From contig NC_051070.1 of the NCBI RefSeq assembly GCF_004664715.2, positions 40,760,456-40,824,455 of the forward strand: 64,000 bases of DNA, given 5' to 3'. A program made the position numbers and the translations under genes. The notes under the pieces were generated by a model, which saw only the letters and a list, made by a program, of their open reading frames with translations, searched no databases and was not told the origin of the DNA. The stretch comes from Peromyscus leucopus. Taxonomy: Eukaryota > Chordata > Mammalia > Rodentia > Cricetidae. Below are positions 36,604-49,719 of the stretch, piece by piece. Every line of letters begins with the position of its first letter. Position 1 is the first letter of the stretch.

Positions 36604-39600
36604 GGAAAATACTAAGTCACATATAAAGGCAGGTCCTTCCTAACAATACTACACCATTCATGGAAACTCAAGAATCCAGACAGGCATCGGAAGATGTTCC
36701 ACTAGCTCTGAGATTAAAAATGTTTGCCCAGATTACTATACAACAGGCATCTACCAATCACAATCGACAGAGGAAGAAAAAACTTTCTATGATGTCATGA
36801 AACTTGATCAGTTTCTGTCTACCAATCAAGTTCTACAGAAGGCATAAATGGAGAACTTCAGTTTGAAGATAATTAACAATTTTAACTGACACTTTGTTCT
36901 TAGCAAAATCGAAGCATATTAAAGATATCACAAGTGGGAAAAAAAAAGAAAAGACCAAGGTCAAATGGCTTCAGTGAAGAACCCTAGGAGATATTCAAAA
37001 GAGAATAAATGTCAAAACTCTTAGTTATTTTGCAAGATAGAAATATTTTCTAATTATTTTTAAGAGGACACTATTACCTTGATATCAAAACCACACAAAA
37101 TCTTAGGGAAAAAAAAAGAAAATTGTAGTTCAAATATCCTTTGTAAAGATATATGCAAAAATTCCAAAAAATATCAAAATTTTCTTGCAAATCAAATCAA
37201 AATTTTCAAATCAAATCCAAGAATACATCACACAAATTTTATACTACAATCACATTGGCTTCCTCCTAGAAATGCAGGGATCGTTCAATATTCATAAATC
37301 AATAAATAAACTGACTAGAAAAAACCTTCTGAACATCTCATTAGATGTGGGAAGGCCTTTGACAAAAATCTAACATACCATATTGCTAAAAGTGTTGGAA
37401 AGATTATAGATATATGGGACCTATATCATCCTAATATAGGCAATTTACAATAAGCTGTAGCTAACATAAACCTGAGTGAAGAGAAGCTCAAATAATTTCC
37501 ATTAAAATGAAGAAAAAGAAAAGATAACCACTCTCTAAATACTGGTTCAACACAGTGCTTGAAATCATGGTTAAAGGAATAAGACAACTGAAGAAGAATA
37601 AAGAGATACACATTGAAAACAATGAAATCAAATATCTTTATGCACAGATGATATGATTTTATACACAAAAGCTGCTAATCACTCCACCAGGGAACCTTTA
37701 CACCTGATAAACTTTATTATCAAAGTATGGGGGTACAAAGTGAACATACATATGCATAAAAAATCAATAGCCTTTCTATGTACAGAAGACTAACAAAATG
37801 AGATAGGAATCAGGGAAACAATACTTTTCACAGTAGCCTCAGGAAAATAAAGTAAAACATATTGAGATAACTTTAATAAACCAAGCGAAAGAATGACTTT
37901 ATAATAAAAAATGTAAGACATTGAATGAAGAAATTGAAAAAGGTACCAGAAGATGAATAGATTTCTCACATTCATGGATTAGTAGGCTTATACTGGGAAA
38001 ATAACTATCCGACCAAAATGATCTACAGATTCACTGCAGTCCCCAGCACAATTCTTCACATGTCTTAAAAAAACAATTTCCAACTTTATATAGAAGCACA
38101 AAATATCCAATGTAGCCAAAATACCTTAGCTTAATAGAAGGACTGCTAGATATATAACCTTCCCAGATTTCAATTTGTACTAGAGAGCTATAGTAACAAA
38201 ACCAGCATGATATTGTCATAAAAACAATCATGCTGTTAAGTGGAACCAAAGAAAAGCACAGCCAAAAACAACACACTCATAGACACATGAGTTTTGATAA
38301 ACAATGCAAAAAAAAAAAATACTGAAGAAGTGACAACATCTTCAAAAACTGCTACTGGTCAAACTGTATAGCTTCATTTAGATGTATACAAAAAGATTTA
38401 TATTTATCATCCTAAAAAAAATTTTAGGTCAAAATGGATCAAGGAATTCAACAGAAGGCCAGTTATGCCCAATCTACTAGAAGAAAAGGTGAAGACTAGG
38501 CTTGAACTCATTGATACATGGCAAGACTTTCTGAACACAACTCCAATAGTTCGGTCACTAAGATCAACAATTAATAAATGGGACCTCATGAAACTGAAAA
38601 GCTTCTGCATAGCATAGGACAATGTCATTAGGACAAAGTAGCAGGCTACAGAATGGGAAAAGATCTTTACCAATTAATCATTCAATAGAGGGTTAATATG
38701 TAAAATATACAAAGAAAGTGCAAAAAATAAAAATCAATCCTACTAAAAAAAAATGCAATACAAAACTAAACATAGAGCTTTCAAAAGAAGAAACACAGAT
38801 TCCTGAGAAAAACTTAATTTTTTTTCTAAACCCTTAGCCATCAGAGAAATCCAAGTCGAAACTACTTTGCAATTTTACCTTACCCAGTTAATATGATCAA
38901 GATCAATGAAACAAATGATAGCACATGCTGGTTTCTGTCATGGAAGGAAGAATACTTATTCTTTGCTGTTGGGAGTACAAACTGATATAGTCACTATGTA
39001 AATCAGTGTGGAGGCTCCTGACAAAGCTTGGAATCAATCTACCTACTTCAAGATCAAGCTATATAATTTTTGGCATATGCCCAAAGAAATCTTCATCTTT
39101 TTTATAGAGACATGTGCTTATCCACATTCATTGTTGCTCTATTGGAAACATCCTAGATGTCCAACAGCTGATGAATGAGTAAAGAAATTATGGGACATTT
39201 AGATAGTCGAGTATTGCTTGGCTGTAAAGACAATTGAAATGATGAAGTTTACAGATAAACAGATATTGAAAATGTCATACTGAGTGAGTCACCACAGACC
39301 CAAAAAGAAAAATTCCATGTTTTCTTTTAATGTAGATCATAACTTTTGAGTATTTGATATGTCTGCCAAAATCTGAATAATCACAGAGGTTATGTACCTA
39401 GTAAAGGAACAAGGGGAGGAAATGATATCCTAAGGAAGGGGAAATAAATGTACTGTTACACAGAGATAATTGGGAAATAGAATTGGTGGATTAAATAATG
39501 AGCAGGATGGAAAAGGAGGAAAAATGGGAAATGTGGGAAGGAACAATTAAACTACAGGGCATCTTAAAAAGTACATAGAAACCTACTACTAGAAGCTTCC

Positions 39601-40644
39601 AAAGATATTTATACATGTGCAAGAAATCTAAATGGAGTCACCAAAAATAGGGGAGAAGATAATACAACTTTACTGCTTATGCCACCTAAAGAACATGAAG
39701 TACCATGGATGGGTTTCATATTTTGAATAATTGGTTAAAGGGGTCTCATGAAATACCTCATACATTATAGCCAATTATATTCTTTGATCTCCAAAGCCCT
39801 GCTACTGAAGGGACCACTTGCCAAAGTCATCAAACATGAAGAAATCAGGCTCCTGCCTAACTAGAAGCTCTACTGACTGGCATTCATGATGCTGGAATGT
39901 ACTCTGTACATTACTGGAATAGAAAGACAAACACAAACCTTACACAGCTAAGAACCCTGTGACATAAAGTGTTGACCTTCTTGTGAAATATACAGATTCA
40001 ATAAAGGCACAGATGTCATCAGAATAACCAGGTAATTTTTAAAATAGATTTAAAGGTCATTCCATGTGATAGAACCCATAAATGACACTATTAAAAGTGG
40101 CCAAGAATCATAGATGAAACAGGCACCTGCCCAGGAGAAAACCTAATGCTATTATTTTGCTGAAGTAACATAGACAAAAAATGACCCTAATTACATACCA
40201 CTATCTTCATAGATAAGTGCCTCATTCAACCCTCATCAGAGAAATTTGCACTTGCACTAAATGGGAAGAAAACCGGAGATGCACAACTGGACAATGTGCA
40301 GAGGATGAGACTTTGGGGCATTCAGATATAAATGGAATTCTTCATCAAACCCCTAAACTTGCAGCTTAAGGATCTATGCAGAAGATGAGGAATCAAGATT
40401 ATAAGAACCAAAAGTGATAAATAACTCCAAGAAAACAATGTCATCCAGACATAATAGGATTGTGAAACATATGAGCTCAAGGAAACTATTGCAACATGCA
40501 CAAGACCTATACAGGTTCAGGTACGTATAGTTCCTGAACTGACAGAGGGAAGTGGACATGTGATTCCATAATTAACTAACAAGCTATTTTGCAATTAATA
40601 CCTACTGGCAAAGGGAAAATCAGTTTTCTCCAATGGAGTGTCAC

Positions 40645-40646
<2 letters not shown>

Positions 40647-40680
<34 letters not shown>
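40647..40680. repeat. (TG)n microsatellite in L1 3'UTR
   Basis: About 17 TG units inside the old L1 3'UTR. Confidence 0.95.
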
Positions 40681-40682
<2 letters not shown>

Positions 40683-40893
40683 TGAGTGTATCATTCACAT
40701 TCCAAGGTAGCCTCCATGACAGGAATATTTGTTCAGCATAATTTACTCCATATTTTTGTTTGTTTATTTTTGTCATTTTAATGGACTTTGTTTTCTTTTG
40801 ACATTTTTGTCAAATCTTATTGGTGCTTAGCTTATTGTTTTATTTTTGTGTGTTTTTAAAAGAGAGAAAGTGTGAATAAGTGAGTGAACAAGT

Positions 40894-40933
<40 letters not shown>

Positions 40934-40935
40934 GA
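40894..40935. repeat. (GA)n tract in L1 3'UTR
   Basis: GA units with CAGA interruptions, in the position where Lx-type 3'UTRs normally have a GA-rich run. Confidence 0.9.
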
Positions 40936-41015
40936 AAGCACATGAAGTTGAATGTGTGAGGGATTTTGAGAAGAGTTGGGGGAGGAAAAAAGATCAAAAT
41001 TTATTGCATGCATAT

Positions 41016-41681
41016 CTCAGCTTGTCATATGCATGTAAAAAATGGAAAAATACTACCAAGGACATTCTCATGAGTTAATCACAAACAGATTTAATTTGGA
41101 AATCCTTCCTCTATTTATTTGTTTTTTTTTCAGGTATTGTACAGCCTGAACAAAATATTCATATTCAGCTGCTGAAAGCATATTGGGATTGTTAAAGATA
41201 TCTGCAGTTAACTCTGAGTTAAAGATAGAGCATAGTGCAAAAAACCTAAAGTGGAATTTGACATAATTATTCTGAAATTTCACAATATGGAAATTAATTG
41301 CAACCTACTTTAATAAAAAAATTTGGACTACATTGAATAAGGACATGTTTTCAACTCAAGTTACTGTTAAATAAAAGAAAATTTTGAATATTTTCAAAAA
41401 GTAATCAAGACACATTGCATAAACAAAATCTACTTTTTCAATAGATGAGGAAAAACATAACACTTAAAGTTATGGCTACCCAGTAATTCTTGAGATTGTT
41501 ATCACAATGACTGTTTCAAACCAAGATTGATATATATGTCTTCTACTATGTACATTCTTAAATATGACTATAGTAATTAAATGAAAGGACAAACAACATG
41601 ATGAAGCTGGATAAAGTATGGATATAACATTGTGATTTTCTATGGGAATAACTCTTTGCTTTTATGAGAATTAAAAGAGTT
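41016..41681. other. AT-rich stretch
   Basis: Nothing recognised. Confidence 0.45.
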
Positions 41682-41840
41682 TTTTTTTATTATTTTTTTC
41701 TTTTATTTTACAATACTATTCAGTTCTACATTACTATTCAGTTCTACATAACAGCCACAGATTCCCTTGTTCTCCCCCTTCCTGCCCCCTCCCTTCCCCC
41801 CAGCCCACCCCCCATTCCCACCACCTCCAGAACAAGGCAA
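41682..41840 (-). mobile_element. 5'-truncated L1 3' end
   Basis: A T-rich tail, then the L1 3'-end block 'attcccttgttctccccctt' and the C-rich tract, stopping near 'ccagaacaagg'. An 18-bp unit (tactattcagttctacat) is tandemly doubled at 41714-41749, unlike the other L1 ends in this window. The flanks (aagagtttt / aagagatttt) may be a decayed TSD. Confidence 0.85.
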
Positions 41841-42175
41841 GAGATTTTAAGGTTGCCATTAGTGGGTGGTAAATTATCTTCACTATCCTATTGTAAAGGG
41901 TAGCTGATGATTTCTGTAGTGGTGATCCTCACAGCTAGACCATGAGCCACTAAATACCATATGAAGTCAGAATTCATACAAAGGGTAAATTAATTCTAGA
42001 CCTATTGATCTTTCTAGACTACAAATGGGCATGCCCAGGTCTGGCCAAGAAAAAGTTTACATGGAGAATGTTTCATCTTAATGCTGAAAATGAAGACATT
42101 TTCTTTTACCATTAAGTTCAAAGATGTGAGCCAAGATTAGAGTAGGCCATATTCTTTGTGGTATATAAATCTTTC

Positions 42176-42178
<3 letters not shown>
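41841..42178. other. Unannotated stretch
   Basis: Nothing recognised. Confidence 0.4.
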
Positions 42179-42214
<36 letters not shown>

Positions 42215-42293
42215 AAGACAGAAGTGGAGGTAGAGAAGGGGAAGGAGGGAGAAAAGTAAAAAGAGAAAGAGAGGAGAGAGAGAGGGAGGGAGG

Positions 42294-42363
<70 letters not shown>

Positions 42364-42476
42364 CCCCTAATGGCTGAATCTGATACCTTTCTGGCGAATT
42401 TTTTCATCAGGCAGAATGTTAATTGTGTTAAGGCAAAGTCAAAAGCAATGTATTCAAATAGCAAAATGGAGTAAGT

Positions 42477-42512
<36 letters not shown>

Positions 42513-42527
42513 CACACACAACACACC
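42179..42527. repeat. Compound (GT)n / (GA)n / (CA)n microsatellite
   Basis: (GT)17 at 42179-42212, then a purine-only stretch of GGAG/GAAA units growing into about 30 GA units (42213-42361), then about 115 bp of ordinary sequence, then (CA)n at 42480-42527 with two AACA breaks. The GT and CA arms are reverse complements. The long frames on both strands here (for example 42174-42542) are low-complexity artefacts. Confidence 0.97.
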
Positions 42528-43504
42528 AATAAATAAATACACATATAATTAAATAAAATAAAATAAAACTTTATTATTTGGGAAACTTTTTAAATTATAG
42601 TGCATAAAACTGTTCCAAGTAAAACTCCATTTCTAGCGTGCTTACTGATGCTTGTTTGGAGTCTTGTCTTACACTACTAATGTATATTAGACAGGAACTT
42701 CAGGACCTTCACAGGATTCAACAACTATTAATATTGAGTCAGGCAATGATAAGTTCCTTGGTTTTTATTTCCTTAAGGTTATGGTCAATAGTAAGTAAAC
42801 TACTGGTGAGTATTCTCCACTTCTAAATAACATAGTCATTTTTCTATACTGGTTCAGAAACAACACTTTTTATACCCAGATACCCATGTTTCTCTCAATC
42901 TCACTTCAAACTAAAATAAAATACGGACACTAGATTTATTTTCCATTTTAATGAATTATAAAACTGAGGATGTATATGAAGAGGGAATTTCAAGACACTA
43001 GAGCAAGGTAATGATAGATAATAAACCTGAAAATGAGGACATTAATGAGATGAGCCCCAGTGAACTAACTTAAATTTCCTCACTACAGTGTAGAGCCAGG
43101 AAGAGACAAAGAGGTAAGCTGAGTTGTTGTTCAGTGGAACTCTTCCTACATTTATAGGTAAACTGTTAAGTTCAGAAAGAAAAGGGTATCTTATACAGTA
43201 TGTACATTGGAAGTATGATATATATTTATATTAAATCATAACTTATTTGTGATATATATTATACATACAAAATTTGTAGCATATGCTGTATGTACTCTAT
43301 TTATGTGCATGCACAAACCATACACACACACACACACACACACACCCCTGTATGTATAAGTGATCAATATAGTTGTGTGTTTATTCAGACACACAGAAAC
43401 TATGAAGAAGACATAAAATAGGCAAAGAATTTTAGTGTAACAAATCATGAACTAAGAAATAAGTCATCACAAAGGAAATTGAAAATACACTAGGAAAGGC
43501 ATGA
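42528..43504. other. AT-rich stretch
   Basis: It contains a CA microsatellite at 43322-43346. No gene recognised. Confidence 0.45.
43322..43346. repeat. (CA)n microsatellite
   Basis: About 12 CA units. Confidence 0.95.
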
Positions 43505-43949
43505 TGTTAAGTTTCACACCTGGGACAAATGGCTAACATGCCTGTTTAACATGCCAAGTCTGCATCTGGCTGCCAGGTTCTCCCAGCATCCCTCATTCTT
43601 TACCTGTTACAGGCTGTGGCTTGCATATTCCACCTCCTCAACCCTGATCTCTCTAACCTAGGCGCTAAGGTGTCCTTTCCCACAGGCTCTTCCCTATATA
43701 ATCCAGATATTTTGCTTACTCTTCCCTTTTGGACCTTTGGCCTCCTAGCTTCTGTACCTAGTTCTCTCTTCCATCTCCCTCTCTCTCCACAAGGACCAGC
43801 TCAGTCTGGTCATAACCACTCTGGACTCTCCCAGATATCTCTGCCTCTGACTATACTCTTCCATATATCTACAATAAACTTTCTCCTCTAACATAGTCAG
43901 ACAGCCTCATTCTCTGCTTTGAACGACAAAAAATTTTATTGTGTTAACA
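43505..43949 (+). mobile_element. Solo LTR with TATA and polyadenylation signals
   Basis: A 445-bp unit beginning TGTTAA and ending TTAACA, so it has TG...CA ends with a 6-bp inverted terminal match. It has a TATA box (ctatataat) at 43694-43702 and AATAAA at 43873-43878, about 180 bp apart, with a C/T-rich R-like stretch between them. This order fits U3-R-U5 on the plus strand. No TSD is evident and no internal ERV sequence adjoins. The 91-codon frame at 43616-43891 lies wholly inside it and is not a gene. Confidence 0.7.
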
Positions 43950-44337
43950 TTCCCATACCTTGACTTGGAGAAGCATTCTGTTCTTATTTTAACTTTCTCT
44001 TTGAACTACTATTGCTACCTATTTTTATTTAATTACCATTTGTGAAATGCATGAATATAAGATTTATTTTTGTACTATAGAATGCTTTAAACCTCATATT
44101 TACATTTTTAAATGTCATATTTTAAAAATCTATGTTTTATATCATAGAATGTTGTTTAAACAGCATACATTTGACAGGTCAAAATCAGGTACTAAGAAAA
44201 TGCAATGAATCAAAATATTTAAGTGGAAAAATGACTTTATATAAATCACGTTAAATATGGACAAAATATATGTTTCATAATGGCAAGGGAGATTACATTG
44301 TCATAAACATTTTATACTATTATATTCATGACTTCTT
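43950..44337. other. AT-rich stretch
   Basis: Nothing recognised. Confidence 0.4.
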
Positions 44338-44506
44338 TTCTTTTTCTGGTTTATTTATTTATTTATTTGGTTTTTTGAGACAGTGTTTCTCTGTGTAGTT
44401 TTCATGCCTGTCTTGGATCTTGCTCTGTAGACCAGGCTGGCCTCAAACTCACAGAGATCCACCTCTTGAGTGCTGGGATTAAGGGCATGTACCACCACCA
44501 TCTGGC
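44338..44506 (-). mobile_element. B1 SINE, minus strand
   Basis: A TTTA-rich tail, 'gagacagtgtttctctgtgt', 'accaggctggcctcaaactc', 'gtgctgggattaagggcatg', ending 'atctggc'. It is more diverged than the other B1s, and the flanks (acttcttttc / acttcttctc) look like a TSD with one difference. Confidence 0.9.
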
Positions 44507-44559
44507 AACAACTTCTTCTCTTAACATGCTTTTGATCCAGAGGCTGTTGTGAAGCCTCA

Positions 44560-44765
44560 ATATTAAGATCACATGCTGCTCTTGCAGAGCTGATCCAAGT
44601 TTGGAATCTTGCATCCACACAGTGGCTTAAATCTCTTGTAACTTCATTTTCTTGGGTATCTGCACCCTTTATTAGATGCCATCCAACACCCGAACACAGT
44701 GGTGCACATCTGTAAATCCAGACAAAACACTCAAAATTAAAATAAATAAATCTAAAAATCTTTGA
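44560..44765 (+). mobile_element. B2/B3-type SINE
   Basis: 'catgctgctcttgcagagct', 'tgcatccacacagtggctta' and 'gacaaaacactcaaaattaa' plus the 'aaataaataaatct' tail match a B3-like tRNA SINE. Diverged copy. The 137-codon minus-strand frame over this and the adjacent B1 is spurious. Confidence 0.8.
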
Positions 44766-44857
44766 CATATTGATAAAATCATCTTTACTTGTTAAGTTAT
44801 GGGATCATCTGCATAATTTTTAGTGTTTCATTTATTTGTGATTCACTTATAAAATTA

Positions 44858-45330
44858 TGTAACACAAATTGCTAACCTGTCTTATCATTAAAATCTGGAG
44901 CCAGATGTTGGGGTAAAAACCTGAGAAATCAAAGAACAGGAAAAGCCATAGCCAAACTCACCTTACAGACACCTCAGTCTCCAAAGAGACCTGCTTCCTA
45001 TATACCCATGCCTATATGCCTTTCTGTTCTGCAATCTCACTTCCTCTCTCTGAGCAGCTACACCACTTCCTGTCTGTCTGTATAGACCTTCAGACATCTG
45101 TACTTAGTGTTGGGACCAAAGGCCTGTGTTACCATGCCTGGCTCTGTTCCCCAGTGTGTCTTGACTCACAGATATCATTATGGATCTCTGCCTCCTGGAT
45201 GCTAGTATTAAGGGCGTGTGCTACCATTGCCTGACTTCAATGTTTAATATAGTGGCTGGTTTTGTCCTCTGATCCTCAGATAAGCTTTATGAAGGTGCAC
45301 AATATATTGGGAAACACAGTAAATCATCAC
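44858..45330 (-). mobile_element. B1-bearing LTR-like element, copy 3
   Basis: On the minus strand it has the block order of the 475-982 unit: 'ataaagcttatctgagg', a B1-like half, a second B1-like part, 'aggaagtggtgtag', a TATA-like 'gggtatataggaagc' and an end in 'aatttgtgttaca'. The 7-mer aaaatta lies directly at both sides (44851-44857, 45331-45337), good support for a discrete insertion with a retroviral-size TSD. Confidence 0.75.
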
Positions 45331-45544
45331 AAAATTAAGAAACAAATTTAATAAAAACTTATGCAATTTTGTTTACTCATTCATATTTATTATATATTAT
45401 TGAAGTTTCTTTCATTTTCTTGTGTTTTATGTTTGTCTAGATATTAAAAGTTATGTTCTTTCTTTCATACATTTTTATTTACCATTCCTACTTAAATGAT
45501 TTTGAAAACATTAATTGAATTTTATGTATAGAAGTATTTTTCTG

Positions 45545-45693
45545 TCCTGGCAGTGTTGGTGTTCGCCTTTAATCCCAGCACTCGGAAGACAGAGGCAAGC
45601 AGATCTCTATGAGTTCAAGGTCAGCATGGACTACAGAGTGAGTTCCAGGAAAGGCTCAAAGCTACACAAAGAAACCTTGTCTAAAAAAAAAAA
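45545..45693 (+). mobile_element. B1 SINE
   Basis: 'cctttaatcccagcactcgg', 'gatctctatgagttcaaggt' and 'gagttccaggaaaggctcaa' with an A11 tail. Flanks 'tatttttctg' and 'tatttttcctg' suggest a TSD with one indel. Confidence 0.93.
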
Positions 45694-45707
45694 GTGAGAA
45701 TTATTTT

Positions 45708-45893
45708 TCCTGCATGTATGCACATGCACCATGTGTGTGCCTGGTGCTCACATAGGCTGAATGAGGAAATTAGATATCATCAAACAGGAGCAGTGGAAGG
45801 TTGTGAGGTGCCATAGATGCTGGGAACCAAATCTGTATCCTTTCCATTAATAGCTAGTATGCTTCACTGCTCAGCCATGTCTTCATCCCTCAA
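45708..45893 (-). mobile_element. B2/B3-type SINE, minus strand
   Basis: 'atgcaccatgtgtgtgcctg', 'ggaaggttgtgaggtgccat', 'agatgctgggaaccaaatct' and 'cactgctcagccatgtcttc' follow the antisense order of a B3-like SINE. Confidence 0.8.
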
Positions 45894-48800
45894 GTTAATT
45901 CCAAGATGTGCTTTAGTCATTGCCTCATCTCCCCTCCATATTGAATGAATGAGACTCTTTACAATCAATTCTTTTGTTAAAATTTGCAAATTCTGATATA
46001 AGTGAACAAAACCAGATATAGTTAGACATTCTTCTAAGATTTTATACAAATATGAATTGGACATAGTTTTAGATTTTGCCGTTGAAGAGGGATAATATAT
46101 TTTTACATGCCTACAAAATATGCCAAATATCAGCTGTACCCAGGGGAGACATCTCTGAACATATCAGTTTGCTGGGTGACAGAGCCACTACTCAGGACCA
46201 GTTTTCTGTGAAAGTCTTTCTTTACGCTTTAGGTGAGTTTAGCCTTCTAAAGCAATGTGACTGAACACATGAATTGTGCCTTGATTTTAAATGTCCTTGT
46301 AGTTTAAGACATTATTAATCTTTATTTCAACATATGAAAGTTTATTGTCTGCTAAAATATGAAATAACTAAAATTGCCCTACAAATAAGTTTTAAAAGCA
46401 AATATTCTATAGTTCCTATTCTGTTGCCTTTTTTACTATCCCATATTATGTAAAAATGTGCCTATTCCAACTCAATTCAGGATCAGGCCTGCCTAGAATT
46501 TCAGTTGGAGTAGAACTCAACTCAAAACTAAAGAATGAATATGGATGTTGTTCCAAGTGTTGCTTCCCCAAGGTCTCTGCTACAGCAGCTTTCAGCACAA
46601 CTGAGTCCAGACTTGGTCCTGGCATTTTCCTGTATTGAGAGTCTTGTGTAAATTCCTCCTTCATGGATTACATTCTCAGCATTTTTCAATGATATTAGAT
46701 TTTTCAAGTTATATGTTTTAGCATATTTTCAAGTAACAAAAGTGAAATATATATTACTTTTAATTCATTCATTGAATATATATAAATTATTTTTTCCCTA
46801 AATGATTCAGCCAGATAACAACTTAATTTTCAGCTGTAATTTCCTGATAAGGTAAAGTTTTTTCCTCATATCAAATATGTGATTTAGCATTTTAACTTGC
46901 ATCAATAAACTGAGTAGTAATTTAATATACTTATGACAGATAAATAGCAAATATACCAAATTATTATTAATGACATTTTTCTCAATTGAAATAATTAGCA
47001 AAAATTTTAGAAACTGCTCTGTGATTAATTTTCCATTATTTTTGGAACAAAGTGAATTTTCATAGCTTTATGAAAATGTTTTACCTGATGAATGAAAGGA
47101 TCATGTACTAGTTTTACAAATATCTCAATGAAATTTCTAAATTCTCATGATTCCTTCTCTTTGTTATAGTTTGTTTCAGAATATTTTTGTTACAATTGCA
47201 ACTCAAAATCTTAATGAATCTTCATATCACATAACTGCCATCCATAGTTGATTTAGGTCACACTAAAGGTTGCAGTAATTGAAAATATTAATTAAAATCA
47301 CTTAATAATGGCTATAGCTTATAGGATAAAAATAGAGACAAATTATCTGCTTCACTATACATGGAATATACTTGCAAAACATAAACATTCAGTTTGTAGA
47401 AAAGCTCCAGTTGCTGAACTCTAACCTTTTTAAAAGGTCATTTGGGAAATGAACGGTGGATAAGGCAAAGCAAATGAAGCCATTGAGGTTATGCTTGTTA
47501 GGCTTGTAAAAGAGTCATGGATATCTTTTTAAGCCTATATTATGTATGGGAATCCTCATTTAAAAACTGTGAAGCTGAGTCTGTAAATTATTTCAATAGT
47601 TATTTAAACACATATGTTTAGGATGCTTATTTTATTGATAAAACTTATCTATGACACAAGTGATGTATTTGTTTAATACATGGAAAAGGAAAGAATACTA
47701 ATGTAAGATGATTGATTCATTAGCTTATTTTCAGAGAATCTAATTTCCATCAACATCATTAGTTAGCAGAGCTAAGGCAATCTAAATTCTGATGTTATAC
47801 AAAATAAAATTGGTAAAAACTGACATTATTTAGAAATGTAAACCAAACATACAAGGCTTTGTGAAGTGGCCTTAATCTAACCATAAATGAAGTGTTATTT
47901 TAAAGTAAAATCATTTTATGAATTGGAAATAACCTACAGTATTAATGAAAACCAATATTTTACAATGGACTAGTCTTGGTTAATCATAGATATTTTTGAT
48001 TGTACTAATAAATAATAACTAGGTAACCCATATTATTCTTACTTTTAAAGATATTCTAATAATCATGGATCCAATTACTCATTTTTGAGGCTAATTCAAG
48101 TGTTCTTATGATCATGTTTTCAAATTATTTGCAATTTTCATCTGCTCAAATACACTCAATAGAATATACTTAATAAATACGTCTTATGTAGACAAAATAG
48201 AAATACAGCACTGTGTTGGTTTCCCTTCACCTTGGAGAACAATAATACCTTTTGTCATATAATCATACAATTTTTACCAAACATAGATGTATTCAAGAAT
48301 CTTGCAATCATTGTTAGGAAGCCTTGATTACAATGGGATTCTGATGTGGTAGACATCAGGATACTTCATCCAGGGCCAATTTTCCACTCACTTGAGTGAG
48401 ATGGGACACTGGACTTCTCAGGCCTGTTGAAACCATTTAAGAGACTGTGCTTCTAACAAAAGGCATTAGTGAAAGTGCTGTGTGACAGCTCAAGGCCACT
48501 TCAATTTGTTTTGTGAGAGAAATTTTCCATTCTTCTCATTCTCTCTGCCAAGGTGAACCTGGAACAGCCTGTGGTGTGAAGATGCGGACGCCAGGAAGAT
48601 AGATTGCTCTCTACATAGATGAATTACTGTATGGAGTACAAGTGCCTTTCCCAGACTCACCAGCCCAATGTGGTGTACACTGTGAGAGGAAAAACAAAAC
48701 TCTTTATTGTATAAAATTATGTAAGAATTTTGTGGATTAGGAGATTCTAAAGTAAATAAAGGACCACTTCCTTTTGACTTCAACTGCATATTTTAGGTAT

Positions 48801-49719
48801 TTTTCTATTAAGACCTTTACTCCTTTGGAAGACATTTTTGTCTTTTTCCATATATAATTTCGCCATACTTTCTATAGATTTGCATGTCCTTCTAAGGTTA
48901 GAATATACTCATCAATAATTTACAAAAATTTCATTGTTTGGTCTTGTTTTTGTAATATATAGGTCATGATTTTGTAGACTATTTATTCCAATATTGAGCT
49001 GAATATAATTATGCTCTTATTTATAACAGTGTTCAGCAAACTAAACTATCAAAATAATTTTTCCATGTACATGCTGTTGTTATTCTGAAAAGATATGAAA
49101 AATTTTAAGATATCATAGTAAATAAAGAAATGTAATTTTTTAAAGACAGGCCTATAGTTTAGCTTTTAAGAACATTTCCACATTTCTAGAAAGGATCTAC
49201 TGATCTGACAAAGAGAATATACATAAGAATGTGTGCATTCATGTAGTGGTATTATAGCTATAAAGAAGTTCATTGAAAATTTTCAAGTTTCTAACAAGGA
49301 TCTAAGAGACACTCTCCTTATCCTTTTCATGTGCATTGCATTATTGTGGAAGCAGTCACATATTACCATTTGATTTCTACCATATTTTGTGTCAAATGGA
49401 AGAATTTTGGAAACTGGCAGAACACATAACCACTGGGTACATTTTCTGAAGATAAAGTGAGACTTGGGATTCATAGAAAGGAAAATACCAATTACTTCTC
49501 CATTTGGTCATAGTGGCAACTGAGCTTCTGGAAAGAAGTAATTGAATACAAGCTATTAAAATGGAGTAGTGTTGTACCATGTAAACCTTGAGTACTATTT
49601 TTATATAAAAGTTCAATATCTCGAAATAAAAATGTATGTCAAATTATCTATATTAAAATAAATATAAATATGCAATATTTAGTTTGTTATTTAAACTTAA
49701 AAGCTTTACAAATCAAATT
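45894..49719. other. Long AT-rich stretch
   Basis: No gene or clear repeat recognised. 48350-48790 is less AT-rich and carries two overlapping features of interest only for composition (a 99-codon minus-strand frame and isolated CpGs); no domain recognised. Confidence 0.45.

Larger units (their letters stand above)
35650..41015 (+). mobile_element. Old L1, plus strand, internally deleted and interrupted
   Basis: ORF1 remnant: 35650-35904 and 36604-about 36900 ('gtcaaaggcacagactgtat', 'aatcccacacaatacattgt', 'atataaaggcaggtcc'). The endonuclease and early reverse-transcriptase part of ORF2 is missing. From about 36950 ORF2 resumes in the reverse-transcriptase region ('ttaccttgatatcaaaacc', 'cctagaaatgcagggatc') and runs to about 39360 with many stops. 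The catalytic Asp-Asp region, at about 37636-37660, is frameshifted. The 3'UTR continues to 41015 ('caatggagtgtcactttg', 'cacatgaagttgaatgtg', 'agagttgggggaggaaaa'), with TG and GA microsatellites grown inside it. All frames in this interval belong to this dead element. Confidence 0.85.

Noticed and set aside
42174..42542. Open frames of 122 (-) and 97 (+) codons
   Set aside because: They translate GT, GA and CA microsatellites; low complexity, no protein signal.
44355..44768. 137-codon minus-strand frame
   Set aside because: It runs through a B1 and a B3-like SINE.
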